Below are positions 43,813 to 52,476 of a DNA stretch of 64,000 nucleotides, one piece after another. The DNA lies in contig NZ_CP032279.1 of the NCBI RefSeq assembly GCF_001696615.3, positions 2,728,001 to 2,792,000 on the forward strand, in the 5' to 3' direction. The first letter of the stretch is position 1, and the number at the start of each line of letters is the position of its first letter. The DNA comes from Acinetobacter sp. WCHAc010034. Its GTDB lineage: Bacteria > Pseudomonadota > Gammaproteobacteria > Pseudomonadales > Moraxellaceae. Made by a program: the position numbers and the translations under genes. The notes beneath the pieces are model-generated. The model did no database searches and was not told the origin of the DNA. It saw nothing but the letters and a program-made list of their open reading frames with translations.

Positions 43813-45234
43813 CTAAAATTTTCCTAACTTTGCTTTTAATCTTGAACTTTGTTTTTTCATTTCATGAACTTGGGTGTTAAAATGTCTTTCTGACAAAAAC
43901 AATCCTTTTTGGAAATCTGCATAAACGTCTTGTGATATTGATAAATACATTAAAGAATCATTCATTACATTTTCAAGAGAAACTAGATTTTGAGTTTGTG
44001 CTAGAGTTTCTTTAAAAGGCTTTTCTATACCATTATCTATAGCGATTGTTGTTGCGATAGAAGTAATCATCCCGCCTAAAATACTTCCAATAATCATTCC
44101 AGGTGGGCCGCCAATAATTCCAATACTTGTACCTATTGCAGATCCGACCACGCCAGAGCCAGTTTGAAAAATATTTTTTCCTGTGCGTTCTTCTAACTCT
44201 TTTCCTGACATTTTTCCTAAAGCGAACATTACAGTGCATTGAACTAAGTCCACCGCACAAACCGCTGCTCCCCCCACACTACCTGCGGCTAAACTTTGCT
44301 GAAATACTGTACCTGTAAATAAATTTGGTAAATATTGTGCTGCCGTGCCTACACTTGCTGTAGCTATACCAGCCTTTAAAGCGCTGTCTCCAGCTGCAAT
44401 AACAGTATTTTTTAGAATAGCTTGTACTGCTTCTTCACTAGATATTTGACCATTTTGCGCTTTCTGAATATATTCAATACAATTAATTGTTCCTGCTATA
44501 ACTGTTGTAATAACAGCCGCATTTTTTGCTGCTTTTATACTTTGTTGAACAGTAGATTTATTTAGATACCCCTGTTGCATCTCTTTATGCATTTCTTGAC
44601 CAGTTTTACCACCTCGTCCAAGATGCTCAGCCTCTTTTTTACTTAGTGCTGTAGACTCTACGCCATCTATTGTCAATTTATCTGCCGATTTATTTTTAAC
44701 GTGTGTTGCTCCTTCTACAACAGTTGGACGATGCTGTTGGGTATCAATGTCTCTTTGAGCATTTCTTTTAATATCATTGAGTTGATCTGAAGGGCCTAAA
44801 AAAATATCATTTTCTTCATATTTAAAACTTTGTGTTTCTACATTACGCTCACGAAAAGCATTAGCTGTTTTTTCAGGCGTACCACAATATTTTGATTGAG
44901 CAGTTAATACACGCTTATCTCCATCCATAATAACTATATCGTGGATAGGATCATTTTTTCTTAAGTTGTGGTTACCTTGAAAGTTATCTGTAAATGCACG
45001 TACATTTTTACTTTTAAGAATAGCATCTAAATTAAAAGATTCAGCATGCCATGTTTCTGCTGCAAATCCTGCTTTTACCGCTATATGTTGTTGTGTTGAT
45101 GATACTTTATTGATCAAATTATTTGCTTGATTAATCTGTTCTATCATTTCCCCAACTTTATTTGCTGCTTCCATAGACCAAATAGGGCACACATCTATAG
45201 ACCTTTTTAAAGTATCTTTACGATTTCGTTCCAT
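43813..45234 (-). CDS. Nuclease-like protein with a glycine-zipper hydrophobic domain
   Basis: A 473-residue protein I do not recognise as a named family. The N-terminal domain has conserved-looking acidic and basic residues arranged like a PD-(D/E)XK fold: Glu60 and Glu65 in AAETWHAESF, Asp99 in NDPIHDIVIM, and Gln113-x-Lys115 in TAQSKYC. The C-terminal half is hydrophobic, with a helix near 240-257 and a Gly-rich run at about 355-395 (VVGSAIGTSIGIIGGPPGMI, then IIGSILGGM). This is typical of glycine zippers that insert into or perturb membranes. AGGAG lies before the ATG. It is flanked at 9 bases by the WYL regulator and the 895-residue gene. I infer a defence or toxin effector. Confidence 0.68.
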   Translation of the reverse strand: MERNRKDTLKRSIDVCPIWSMEAANKVGEMIEQINQANNLINKVSSTQQHIAVKAGFAAETWHAESFNLDAILKSKNVRAFTDNFQGNHNLRKNDPIHDIVIMDGDKRVLTAQSKYCGTPEKTANAFRERNVETQSFKYEENDIFLGPSDQLNDIKRNAQRDIDTQQHRPTVVEGATHVKNKSADKLTIDGVESTALSKKEAEHLGRGGKTGQEMHKEMQQGYLNKSTVQQSIKAAKNAAVITTVIAGTINCIEYIQKAQNGQISSEEAVQAILKNTVIAAGDSALKAGIATASVGTAAQYLPNLFTGTVFQQSLAAGSVGGAAVCAVDLVQCTVMFALGKMSGKELEERTGKNIFQTGSGVVGSAIGTSIGIIGGPPGMIIGSILGGMITSIATTIAIDNGIEKPFKETLAQTQNLVSLENVMNDSLMYLSISQDVYADFQKGLFLSERHFNTQVHEMKKQSSRLKAKLGKF

Positions 45235-45243
45235 AATTTTCTC

Positions 45244-46140
45244 CTAACTTCCCCAATATTCTTTCAATTCTTTTTCCAACTCACCTTGTAGATATCCAGG
45301 ATCAGTAATTTTTACATGTGGGATCCAATATCTAACTAAAGGTAAAAGCTGCATGGTATGGCTAATTCTGCTTGATACTAGCAAACTGCCATCTTTTAAC
45401 TCTTCAATAATTTCTTGTTCTGGAAAAAGTAAACGTTGTTTAAAATGCAAAGCAATTTCTGGAGAAACAATTAAAACTACTTTGGTCTTTTCTCTGCCAA
45501 ACCAAATACTATTTTCATTATTTAGCTGCTGTATGATTTGAGGATCAGGTATAAAACTTTGAAGTTCATGTTGTTGATAAGATATCGCCATTCGACTTAT
45601 CCGATATACACGGATTAATCCTTCTTTTACAGCTGCTAGATACCAACTTCCATGATGATGTATCAATCTATATGGTTCAACAATACGTATCTCATTGTTA
45701 TATAAAAATGCGACCTGTTGATTTTTTTCAATTGCAGTTGAAAACATTTCAAAAAATACTGTAAATAGTGTTGCATCTTCAGAGGAAGAACCTTTAGCAC
45801 TATATATAGAACTGGCACGACTATCTAAAATTTCACGTAGAAATGAGATATCTAAACTTGGGTAAAGTTGAGCAATTCCGGAAAGTTGAGCAAAATTTTT
45901 AATATCTTGTGGTTTTAATTGCCCCAAATAATGACGTTCTAAATAGAATTTTTTAGTTTGACTATTCTGTTGCAAAGGTAAACAGCTTGATAAACGTTCA
46001 ATATCCCGATCCAATGTACGTTTACTAACACCAAATTCACCAGCCAGACTTTTTAGGTCCAAATGTATCCCATTGTTTAACATTACAATAATCTTTGTTA
46101 AGCGTTCGGCCAATTGTGACGCTACAGAGCTTTTTGCCAT
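45244..46140 (-). CDS. WYL-domain transcriptional regulator
   Basis: A 298-residue regulator. The N-terminal winged helix (LKSLAGEFGVSKRTLDRDIERL) is followed by the WYL domain with IVEPYRLIHHHGSWYLAAV (Trp-Tyr-Leu at about residues 163-165). A WCX-like C-terminal extension (HFKQRLLFPEQEIIEEL) completes it. WYL proteins often repress phage-defence operons and respond to nucleic acid or nucleotide signals. It is the first gene of the operon and probably self-regulated. ATG chosen at 46140 with AGG upstream; a TTG two codons earlier is less likely. Confidence 0.88.
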   Translation of the reverse strand: MAKSSVASQLAERLTKIIVMLNNGIHLDLKSLAGEFGVSKRTLDRDIERLSSCLPLQQNSQTKKFYLERHYLGQLKPQDIKNFAQLSGIAQLYPSLDISFLREILDSRASSIYSAKGSSSEDATLFTVFFEMFSTAIEKNQQVAFLYNNEIRIVEPYRLIHHHGSWYLAAVKEGLIRVYRISRMAISYQQHELQSFIPDPQIIQQLNNENSIWFGREKTKVVLIVSPEIALHFKQRLLFPEQEIIEELKDGSLLVSSRISHTMQLLPLVRYWIPHVKITDPGYLQGELEKELKEYWGS

Positions 46141-46597
46141 TACCAACCTAATTTTTAGTTATAGACTATGATCTTTTATTCTCAATAGTACTTTGACAGG
46201 GTATGTCATTTTGAGAAAAACTTTATTACTGTAACAAAACAATATTACTATTGAAATATAAGAAAATTATATTTTTTTGTTTAAAAATATGATGATTAAA
46301 GATTAATTCAAGACTATTGGTTCTTAAATGCCAATTTAAAAACATGTCATAGATTATCGATTTAAATAAAGTGAAGTCTCTCTTACATCCAAAATACTAA
46401 AAATTAAATGCAAGCAGAGTTCCCTTTTCTTCGTAAAATAGAGTTCTAATTTGACTTGGCCTACCTTAATATTAGAGTTAAGTTTGTTTTTAAAATCTAG
46501 CTAAGATTTCAAATACTAATCTGTGTAATGGACCCCAAAATTACAATAAAAGTAATTACGAAAGAAAATGATAAATTAAAGTATGAGAGTCACTAGC
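46141..46597. other. AT-rich intergenic region upstream of the WYL operon
   Basis: About 450 bases without a supported gene. It must contain the promoter and probably the operator of the WYL-led operon (near 46145-46260), and the 3' end of the minus-strand fic gene lies beyond. I see no clear hairpin or palindrome to name. Confidence 0.5.
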
Positions 46598-47329
46598 TCA
46601 TATGCCTAGAACCACTTGATAAGGTTTAAACCCTTCTATAACAGCATCAGCAACTAATTTGAGAAAACCTTCTGTCTTCCTGTAAGCCATCCATTGATCT
46701 AGAGCTTCATAATAAGCTAAGCGATTTTCAACCTTAATCACACAAGGTGGATAGCCCGCTTTTAATAGTTCTAGATTCATCAAAAGTCGTGATGTACGTC
46801 CATTCCCATCAATAAAAGGATGTATGCTTATGAAGTCTGCATGTACTTTGGCTGCACGTTCAATTGGATGCAGCTTATGTGCTTCACTATTATACCAGTC
46901 TACGAATTGAGCCATCTTGTCATTTAATAATGTGTAATCAGGCGGGGTAGACGTAGCACCCGAGATCAATACATTTTGCTGGCGATAGCGTCCTGTATTG
47001 TCATCATCGATGTTTTTTAGAATGGGCTGATGGATATTACGAATTTGCCATTCAGAAAAAGGCTCCTCTTTCCGAATGATATCTTCAACATAGTAAATTG
47101 CATTTCTATGGTTGATCGCTTCGAAGTGTTCACTTAATGCCTTTCCACCAACAGTAATACCTTCCAGTACTACTTTTGTTTCTAGCAGGGTGAGTGTATT
47201 ACCTTCAATTGCATTCGAATGATACGTCCAACGCAGAATAAGATCTTCTTGTAAATTTTTGACAATTGATGGAGAGAGAGGGCGATGTTGATCTAATTTT
47301 TTCTTTAAATCATCAATAGTTTCAAACAT
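46598..47329 (-). CDS. Fic-domain protein with N-terminal inhibitory helix
   Basis: A 243-residue Fic (AMP-transferase fold) protein. The catalytic motif HPFIDGNGRTSR lies at about residues 170-181. The autoinhibition motif (S/T)xxxE(G/N) is present as SNAIEGN at about residues 38-44, before the Fic fold. Such proteins transfer AMP from ATP to Tyr, Ser or Thr of a target, and the inhibitory Glu keeps them quiet. Target unknown. No separate antitoxin gene is needed for this class. Single gene on the minus strand. Confidence 0.92.
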   Translation of the reverse strand: MFETIDDLKKKLDQHRPLSPSIVKNLQEDLILRWTYHSNAIEGNTLTLLETKVVLEGITVGGKALSEHFEAINHRNAIYYVEDIIRKEEPFSEWQIRNIHQPILKNIDDDNTGRYRQQNVLISGATSTPPDYTLLNDKMAQFVDWYNSEAHKLHPIERAAKVHADFISIHPFIDGNGRTSRLLMNLELLKAGYPPCVIKVENRLAYYEALDQWMAYRKTEGFLKLVADAVIEGFKPYQVVLGI

Positions 47330-47491
47330 AACCTTATCCCTGAATTTGTCTTAGTCGATAACACATGAAAAAAGAAATATCAGAAATGTAGTGATATATC
47401 ATTACATTTTGTATTGATTGTAAAAGTGGTAACTGGACTGCTCTCAGTATCCTAGACACGAGGCAGCCTCATTTTGAAGACACATTATTGT

Positions 47492-48169
47492 TCATTTCAC
47501 CCATACATCTATGGCATGTTGTAGATGACCAGTTTTGACATAAAGCGTTGCACCTGATGGGCCTGCCTGAAATTTAGCAGCACTATTGATGGGAAAACGG
47601 ACCCACGAACCTGCTGGATATATTTCAGTGCCGCAAAATAATTGACCTTTGATAATTAGTAATTCAATCCCTTGTTTTGATTTCTCTACGAAAATTTGAT
47701 CAGGTTTTAGCTTTTCTAAATAGGTCTGCTCATGTTCCGATTGAAATAACGGGCATATCATCCGATGTTCGGTAAGCGTCCAATTCGCTGGATCATTGGT
47801 ATTAATCCGGGTGGGCTCTATCTCATGTTCAGTCATTTGCATCAGTTTCACAAAGATTAAACAACCTGCTTTACTGGAAACCCGATGAGTTGAATGATGG
47901 GGGTTACGTAAATACCAGCCTGCCGGATAATCATCTTCAGCATTCTCGGTAAAAATGCCTGACAAGATGAGGACTTCTTCACCCAAAGGATGTTGATGTT
48001 CAGGAAAGGCAGATTCTGGTGCGTATTTCACCAGACTAGTTGCACGTGCTTTCTCATCGCCAATACGATCAAACATCATTCTATCAACTTCACCTCCTGG
48101 AGATTTCACCCAATGGTAATCCTCTGGCTTGATGATGACGGGTTGTGAGAAGTCGGCATGAATAAACAT
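47492..48169 (-). CDS. ChrR-like double-cupin protein
   Basis: A 225-residue protein with two cupin barrels. The first has FPEHQHPLGEEVLILSGIF with His-x-His and Glu metal ligands, then YPAGWYLRNPHHSTHRVSS. The second has GIELLIIKGQLFCGTEIYPAGSWVRFP and appears to lack a full ligand set. It resembles the cupin half of anti-sigma factor ChrR without the zinc N-terminal domain. A metal-dependent oxygenase or sensing role is possible. Flanked by two fic genes; monocistronic. Confidence 0.82.
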   Translation of the reverse strand: MFIHADFSQPVIIKPEDYHWVKSPGGEVDRMMFDRIGDEKARATSLVKYAPESAFPEHQHPLGEEVLILSGIFTENAEDDYPAGWYLRNPHHSTHRVSSKAGCLIFVKLMQMTEHEIEPTRINTNDPANWTLTEHRMICPLFQSEHEQTYLEKLKPDQIFVEKSKQGIELLIIKGQLFCGTEIYPAGSWVRFPINSAAKFQAGPSGATLYVKTGHLQHAIDVWVK

Positions 48170-48368
48170 AATGCTGTCCTGTAATGAAGAAACCTAAGTA
48201 TTTTAACGAGAATGCATAGGTTTATTTTAAAAGAAATAACGATTAGTTAGCTCACTGTTTCAGAAAAGATAAGCATGTTGATAGCAGATATTACTCACTA
48301 AGCTATGAAATATTAATATTTTAGAGTTTAATCAACTGTGCTTTGTTTTTACATCAATTAGGAATGGC

Positions 48369-49367
48369 ATGAAATATCAACCGCCTTATACGATCACCTC
48401 TAAAATTATTCACTTGATTGCACAAATTAGTGAATCAATAGGGCGTTTGACTGCATTAACCCAAATCCAAGATAGCCTTAAATTGCGAAAAGCCAATCGT
48501 ATTCGAACGATTCAAGGGTCTTTAGCAATTGAAGGGAATACCTTGAGTACAGAGCAAATCACAGCGATCCTGAATGGCAAGACCATTATCGCTCCACCTA
48601 AAGAAGTTCAAGAGGTACGTAATGCCCTAAAGGCATATGAAGAAATTCAAGATTGGAATCCTGATCAAGAATCTCATTTGCTGAAAGCACATCAAATATT
48701 GATGACAGGACTGATTGATGAGGTTGGACAGTACCGCCATGGTGGGGTTGGTGTGATGTCAGGGGATCGAGTCGTGCATATGGCTCCGCCTGCAAATCAA
48801 GTCCACCGTTTAATGGGAGAGTTATTGCAGTGGTTGGATGAAGGCAATGAGCACCCATTAATTCAGAGTTCAGTATTTCATTATGAGTTTGAGTTTATAC
48901 ACCCATTTGCTGATGGCAATGGGCGTATGGGGCGTTTATGGCAAACTTTAATCTTAAGCCAGTGGAATCCAATTTTTCTCAATATCCCTGTAGAAAGCTT
49001 GATTTATCAAAACCAAAAAGCTTATTACGATGCATTGCAAGCGAGCACAGATCGTTCAGATTCTGCACCTTTTATTGAGTTTATTTTGCAGATGATTCTA
49101 GATGCAATTCTCAGTTCCGATGCCAGCGATCAAGATACCGCTCAAGCTAGCGTACAAGTTAGCGATCAAGTTAAACGTCTCATCCAGAATATGGAGCAGA
49201 AGGAATATAGTTTAACTGAGCTGATGGCTCTTTTAGACTTGTCCCACCGAGCAACATTCCAAAAAAATTATTTAACTCCAGCATTAGAAGCAGGTGTGGT
49301 TGAACGCACCCTTCCTGATAAACCTAAGAGTCCTAAGCAAAAATACAAATTAAAAATTGAGTCATAA
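48369..49367 (+). CDS. Fic-domain protein with C-terminal winged helix
   Basis: A 332-residue Fic protein. The catalytic motif is HPFADGNGRMGR (about residues 177-188) and the inhibitory motif SLAIEGN is at about residues 51-57. A DUF4172-like N-terminal helix bundle precedes them (ITSKIIHLIAQISESIGRL). The C-terminus adds a winged-helix region (LIQNMEQKEYSLTELMALLDLSHRATFQ), suggesting DNA-linked autoregulation. A short repeated S(D/V)(Q)-rich linker (ASVQVSDQV) joins the two. Divergent from the cupin gene. Confidence 0.92.
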   Translation: MKYQPPYTITSKIIHLIAQISESIGRLTALTQIQDSLKLRKANRIRTIQGSLAIEGNTLSTEQITAILNGKTIIAPPKEVQEVRNALKAYEEIQDWNPDQESHLLKAHQILMTGLIDEVGQYRHGGVGVMSGDRVVHMAPPANQVHRLMGELLQWLDEGNEHPLIQSSVFHYEFEFIHPFADGNGRMGRLWQTLILSQWNPIFLNIPVESLIYQNQKAYYDALQASTDRSDSAPFIEFILQMILDAILSSDASDQDTAQASVQVSDQVKRLIQNMEQKEYSLTELMALLDLSHRATFQKNYLTPALEAGVVERTLPDKPKSPKQKYKLKIES

Positions 49368-49602
49368 TGAGGTTAAGGTGATTATTAATATCACAAGGAA
49401 ATGATTATAATGTTATAACATTGCAATTATTTTTCAGTATAATGTTCTGCTATAATGCTGTACGCCATTTTCAAATCCTTAATTCGGATTTGAACAAGAT
49501 TTTAAAGTGATTCAATGCACTAAATCTAATTTGGGTCAAAATTGGGTCAATGAATATTTATATTTATAAAATTGTGTTTAAAATGAATGGGTTGGTTTTT
49601 GA

Positions 49603-49628
49603 GTTCAATTGACGCCACCTCCACCAAA
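49603..49628 (+). other. Attachment site 2 (junction of elements 1 and 2)
   Basis: gttcaattgacgccacctcc and the following accaaa reproduce the tmRNA 3' end. The core cgccacctccaccaaa (49613-49628) is identical to 17171-17186. A terminator and an inward integrase follow, as at site 1. Confidence 0.88.
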
Positions 49629-49670
49629 TACCTCTCAAAACATGGCAGAATATGCCAAGTTTTAGAACTG

Positions 49671-49705
49671 AAAGGCTTGATTCTAAAGGGATCAAGCCTT
49701 TTTTT
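49671..49705 (+). terminator. Terminator beside attachment site 2
   Basis: aaaggcttgat (49671-49681) pairs with atcaagccttt (49691-49701), followed by more T. It occupies the same place relative to the attachment core as the terminators at sites 1 and 3. Confidence 0.85.
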
Positions 49706-49806
49706 ATGCCTGAACATGACCAAACATAACTAGCCACAGTGTACATGCGCCGTGTACACTGCCATGTACATTGCACGTTTTATTGAACTGACGGGTGTAC
49801 ACGGTT

Positions 49807-51036
49807 ATGAAAAGAGCAGATATCAAACGAAGACCATTGGCCGACACTGTGTTAGCCACGTTAGAACCCGAATTAAAAGAATACCGGGAGCTGGACGGTG
49901 ATGGCCTATATTTCCGTGTGAAGCCTGATGGGAAGAAGGCATGGCTATTCAGATATAAAAAAGCGGATGGAAAATGGTCATGGTTAGGTATTGGCACCTA
50001 TCCTGAATTGTCAGGCAAAGGTGCCAGAAAAAAAGCATCCGAGATAATTAAAGATATTTCACACGGCGATAATCCAATCATTACCAAGCAGGAACGCAAG
50101 CGGAAAGAGTTAGAGCAGAATAATGCCACCTTTGAGGTGTTGGCGCGTGAATGGCTGGATACTAAGGTCGATGCGTGGGTACAGGACACAATGACCCGAA
50201 ATAAGGGCGCACTAGAAAAGCATATATTCCCTGTTTTTGGTAAACGCCTGTACACCACGATTAAGCCGATTGAGTGGATGAATCATTTAAAGGGAATACA
50301 GCAGGAGCAGGGCATCTATGAACAGGTAAACCGCGTTCGCGCAATGTGCCGCGATATTTATGATTTTGCCAAGGTGACTGGGCGTATGGACTATAACCCG
50401 GTAGAAGGCATCCAAAAATACTTGCAGCAGGGTAAAAAAGAAAATATGGCTCATGTGAGTGAGCAGGAGCTGCCGGCATTATTAAGAGCAATTAATAATT
50501 ATCCCTCTTTTGATGTGCGCATGGGCCTGCAGCTTTTGGTTATGCTGTTTTGCCGGCCGACTGAATTAAGGGAAGCAAAATGGGATGAATTCGATTTAGA
50601 GCAAGGGCTATGGAATATTCCTGAATACCGCATGAAGAAGCGCCGTGAGCATGTTGTTCCTTTATCAACACAAGCAATTGCTATCTTAAAAGAATTGCAG
50701 ACTTACCAAACCAATTCAGAGTATTTATTTCCAAGCAGATCGGACAAGAACAAGCCGAAATCAGACACGGTTTTTATTATGGCCTTGCGCCGTATGGGAT
50801 ATGAGGGCAGACAGACGCCACACGGATTCCGACATATTGCCAGTACCTTGTTAAACAATCGTGGTTTTGATGAGCGTCATATTGAAGCAGCATTGGCCCA
50901 TGTAAAGGACGGCGTGGCAGGGGTGTATAACAAGGCCCAGTACCTGCAAGATAGGGCAAACATGATGCAATGGTATGCCAGCCATTTAGAGGAAATAGCG
51001 GATCAGAGCATTATTCAATTTAAAAAGGCGAAGTGA
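49807..51036 (+). CDS. Tyrosine integrase of element 2
   Basis: A 409-residue recombinase. The N-terminal DUF4102-like arm-binding domain has LDGDGLYFRVKPDGKKAWLFRY and WLGIGTYPELSGKGARKKA. A core-binding domain follows. The catalytic domain has Arg in FCRPTELREAKWDEF, HGFRHIASTLL and the Tyr in GVYNKAQYLQDR. ATG at 49807 (MKRADIKRR) is favoured over a GTG four codons earlier, but the upstream repeats blur the ribosome site. It is about 180 bases inside attachment site 2. The protein differs clearly from integrase 1 although both use ssrA. Confidence 0.92.
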   Translation: MKRADIKRRPLADTVLATLEPELKEYRELDGDGLYFRVKPDGKKAWLFRYKKADGKWSWLGIGTYPELSGKGARKKASEIIKDISHGDNPIITKQERKRKELEQNNATFEVLAREWLDTKVDAWVQDTMTRNKGALEKHIFPVFGKRLYTTIKPIEWMNHLKGIQQEQGIYEQVNRVRAMCRDIYDFAKVTGRMDYNPVEGIQKYLQQGKKENMAHVSEQELPALLRAINNYPSFDVRMGLQLLVMLFCRPTELREAKWDEFDLEQGLWNIPEYRMKKRREHVVPLSTQAIAILKELQTYQTNSEYLFPSRSDKNKPKSDTVFIMALRRMGYEGRQTPHGFRHIASTLLNNRGFDERHIEAALAHVKDGVAGVYNKAQYLQDRANMMQWYASHLEEIADQSIIQFKKAK

Positions 51037-51185
51037 CGACCCTTGTCGCACTGCTTACCCAAATATACACAATTATAATTAAATATCGTTTATATTCAGT
51101 TTGCTAAGTCTAGGTTGATCCCCGAAAGTCGAATACCCAATTCGATTGGCTTAGCTATTTTTTTGGGATTGCTGTGGGAGGCATG

Positions 51186-52145
51186 ATGAATTTACCACTA
51201 AAAATATTTTACACATTAAAAGAAGCATCTGCGGTTTTAAATGAGAGACTAGATTGTACGGAAATAAACGAAGATTATTTTTTTCATTTAGGCATTAAAG
51301 GCAACATCCGCTTAGGAATTTTTGCAGACCCTAGTCTTTCTGATGGTGGCAGTGGTGTTTTAAACTTTGATAGTTTTGATGATTTTAATGATTTAAATAA
51401 ATTAAATTATCTCAAGGCCGTTGACGCAATAGTTAGAAGCCTTGGAGAGGCTGGGTCGATTCTAATTTTAAATAGTGGCTCAGTGAAAGATATTTGTTTT
51501 AATTCACTTATTAAACTTAATGAAGCTTATTTTGATAATGTTTATTCTATTGATGCACTTGAATTTGCAGTAAATGGAGAACTAGAAAAAGATTTTAATT
51601 GCTGTGAATTTTTTGATAAGTTATCAACCTTAGAAGTTTATGATATTGTTTTTTATTCAGATAAGCACAATGCAATTCATAATGCCGATATACGTGAAAA
51701 ATATCTTTCACTTCCTGAGTATGAAGATGAAGATGACTGGAAATTAGCCTTTTGGTTTAATGATGATTTTTCTTTAAGTGGTCAGGATATGAGTTCCTTT
51801 CAATCAGAAAGAGAGATTCACAAGGATAATTGCCTTATATTAGGTGAAGATTTACAGTTATTGATTAATGGCAAGTGTAGAGAGCCAATAATTAAACACC
51901 CACGCAAACGTTTAAATAAAGCAGATTTCCCAGAACATGAACTTAAGTTGCACCCTAAACGTGAAAATTCAATAAATAAAATAATATTAGCTCTCTCTGA
52001 AAAGGCGGGTTTGGATTTATCTAATCACATGACTGCTTATGAGAAACTGGATACATTTGCCAAGAATAATAAACTACCACTACCTAATAAAGATACTTGT
52101 GGAGGATTGTTTAAAAATGCATTTGAATCGAAACAATCTAATTAG
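51186..52145 (+). CDS. Unrecognised 319-residue protein in satellite
   Basis: An acidic, AT-rich gene unlike the GC-richer neighbours (DUF927, Rha). The N-terminus (KIFYTLKEASAVLNERL) looks like a short helix-turn-helix found in small island proteins. The middle has runs such as FDSFDDFNDLNKLNYL, and the C-terminus ends with a basic helical region (IKHPRKRLNKADFPEHELKLH). No family recognised. The start at 51186 has GGGAGG four bases upstream. Possibly a regulator or a cargo gene between the integrase and the early genes. Confidence 0.6.
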   Translation: MNLPLKIFYTLKEASAVLNERLDCTEINEDYFFHLGIKGNIRLGIFADPSLSDGGSGVLNFDSFDDFNDLNKLNYLKAVDAIVRSLGEAGSILILNSGSVKDICFNSLIKLNEAYFDNVYSIDALEFAVNGELEKDFNCCEFFDKLSTLEVYDIVFYSDKHNAIHNADIREKYLSLPEYEDEDDWKLAFWFNDDFSLSGQDMSSFQSEREIHKDNCLILGEDLQLLINGKCREPIIKHPRKRLNKADFPEHELKLHPKRENSINKIILALSEKAGLDLSNHMTAYEKLDTFAKNNKLPLPNKDTCGGLFKNAFESKQSN

Positions 52146-52228
52146 AATCTAAATTGCCTATATAGAATTAATTGACTTCTAAATAGAGTCTATTTAGAAC
52201 AAAGCAATTAAATTTAAAAACATACTAA

Positions 52229-52258
52229 GCCCATATTCTTTCATGTATGGGCTTTTTT
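52229..52258 (+). promoter_or_regulatory. Terminator-like hairpin abutting the AlpA-like start
   Basis: agcccata pairs with tatgggct around ttctttcatg, followed by TTTTTT and at once by the ATG at 52259. The gene start is therefore buried in a terminator T-run, the same arrangement as before the DUF932 and YqaJ genes in element 1. Confidence 0.65.
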
Positions 52259-52474
52259 ATGTCAATCAAACCAATTCGTGTCCAATTCAAAACAGTTTGT
52301 GAGCTACTGGATATAAGCCGTGAAGCACTGCGCCATAAAGTGCGTACAGATGCCTCATTCCCCCGCCCGATCAAAGAGGGTGATACCAAGCAAGCCCCAG
52401 TCTATTTCGACTATGCCGAGCTTGTAGCGTGGCATAACAGCCAAAAGCAAAGCCTTGCTGTGCTGGAGGCTTAA
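52259..52474 (+). CDS. AlpA-like small DNA-binding protein
   Basis: A 71-residue helix-turn-helix protein. VQFKTVCELLDISREALRHKV is the DNA-binding region and FPRPIKEGDTKQAPVYFDYAELVAWHNSQ the typical AlpA-like tail. It probably controls early or excision functions of the satellite. An in-frame ATG four codons earlier (52247) lies inside the hairpin; neither start has a clear ribosome site. It is 2 bases from the Rha-type gene. Confidence 0.75.
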   Translation: MSIKPIRVQFKTVCELLDISREALRHKVRTDASFPRPIKEGDTKQAPVYFDYAELVAWHNSQKQSLAVLEA

Positions 52475-52476
52475 TC

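Larger units (their letters stand above)
17185..49628. mobile_element. Integrative element 1 (about 32 kb), inserted at ssrA
   Basis: It is bounded by direct repeats of the tmRNA 3' end (cores 17171-17186 and 49613-49628). An inward-reading tyrosine integrase sits at the left end. The content is AT-rich and unlike the flanking chromosome. It carries a Gp2-like protein, recombination genes, an AlpA-like regulator, restriction-modification genes, a WYL-regulated operon and Fic genes. No conjugation or virion genes were recognised, so it could be mobilisable or a remnant. It contains internal IS3-family copies. Confidence 0.82.
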
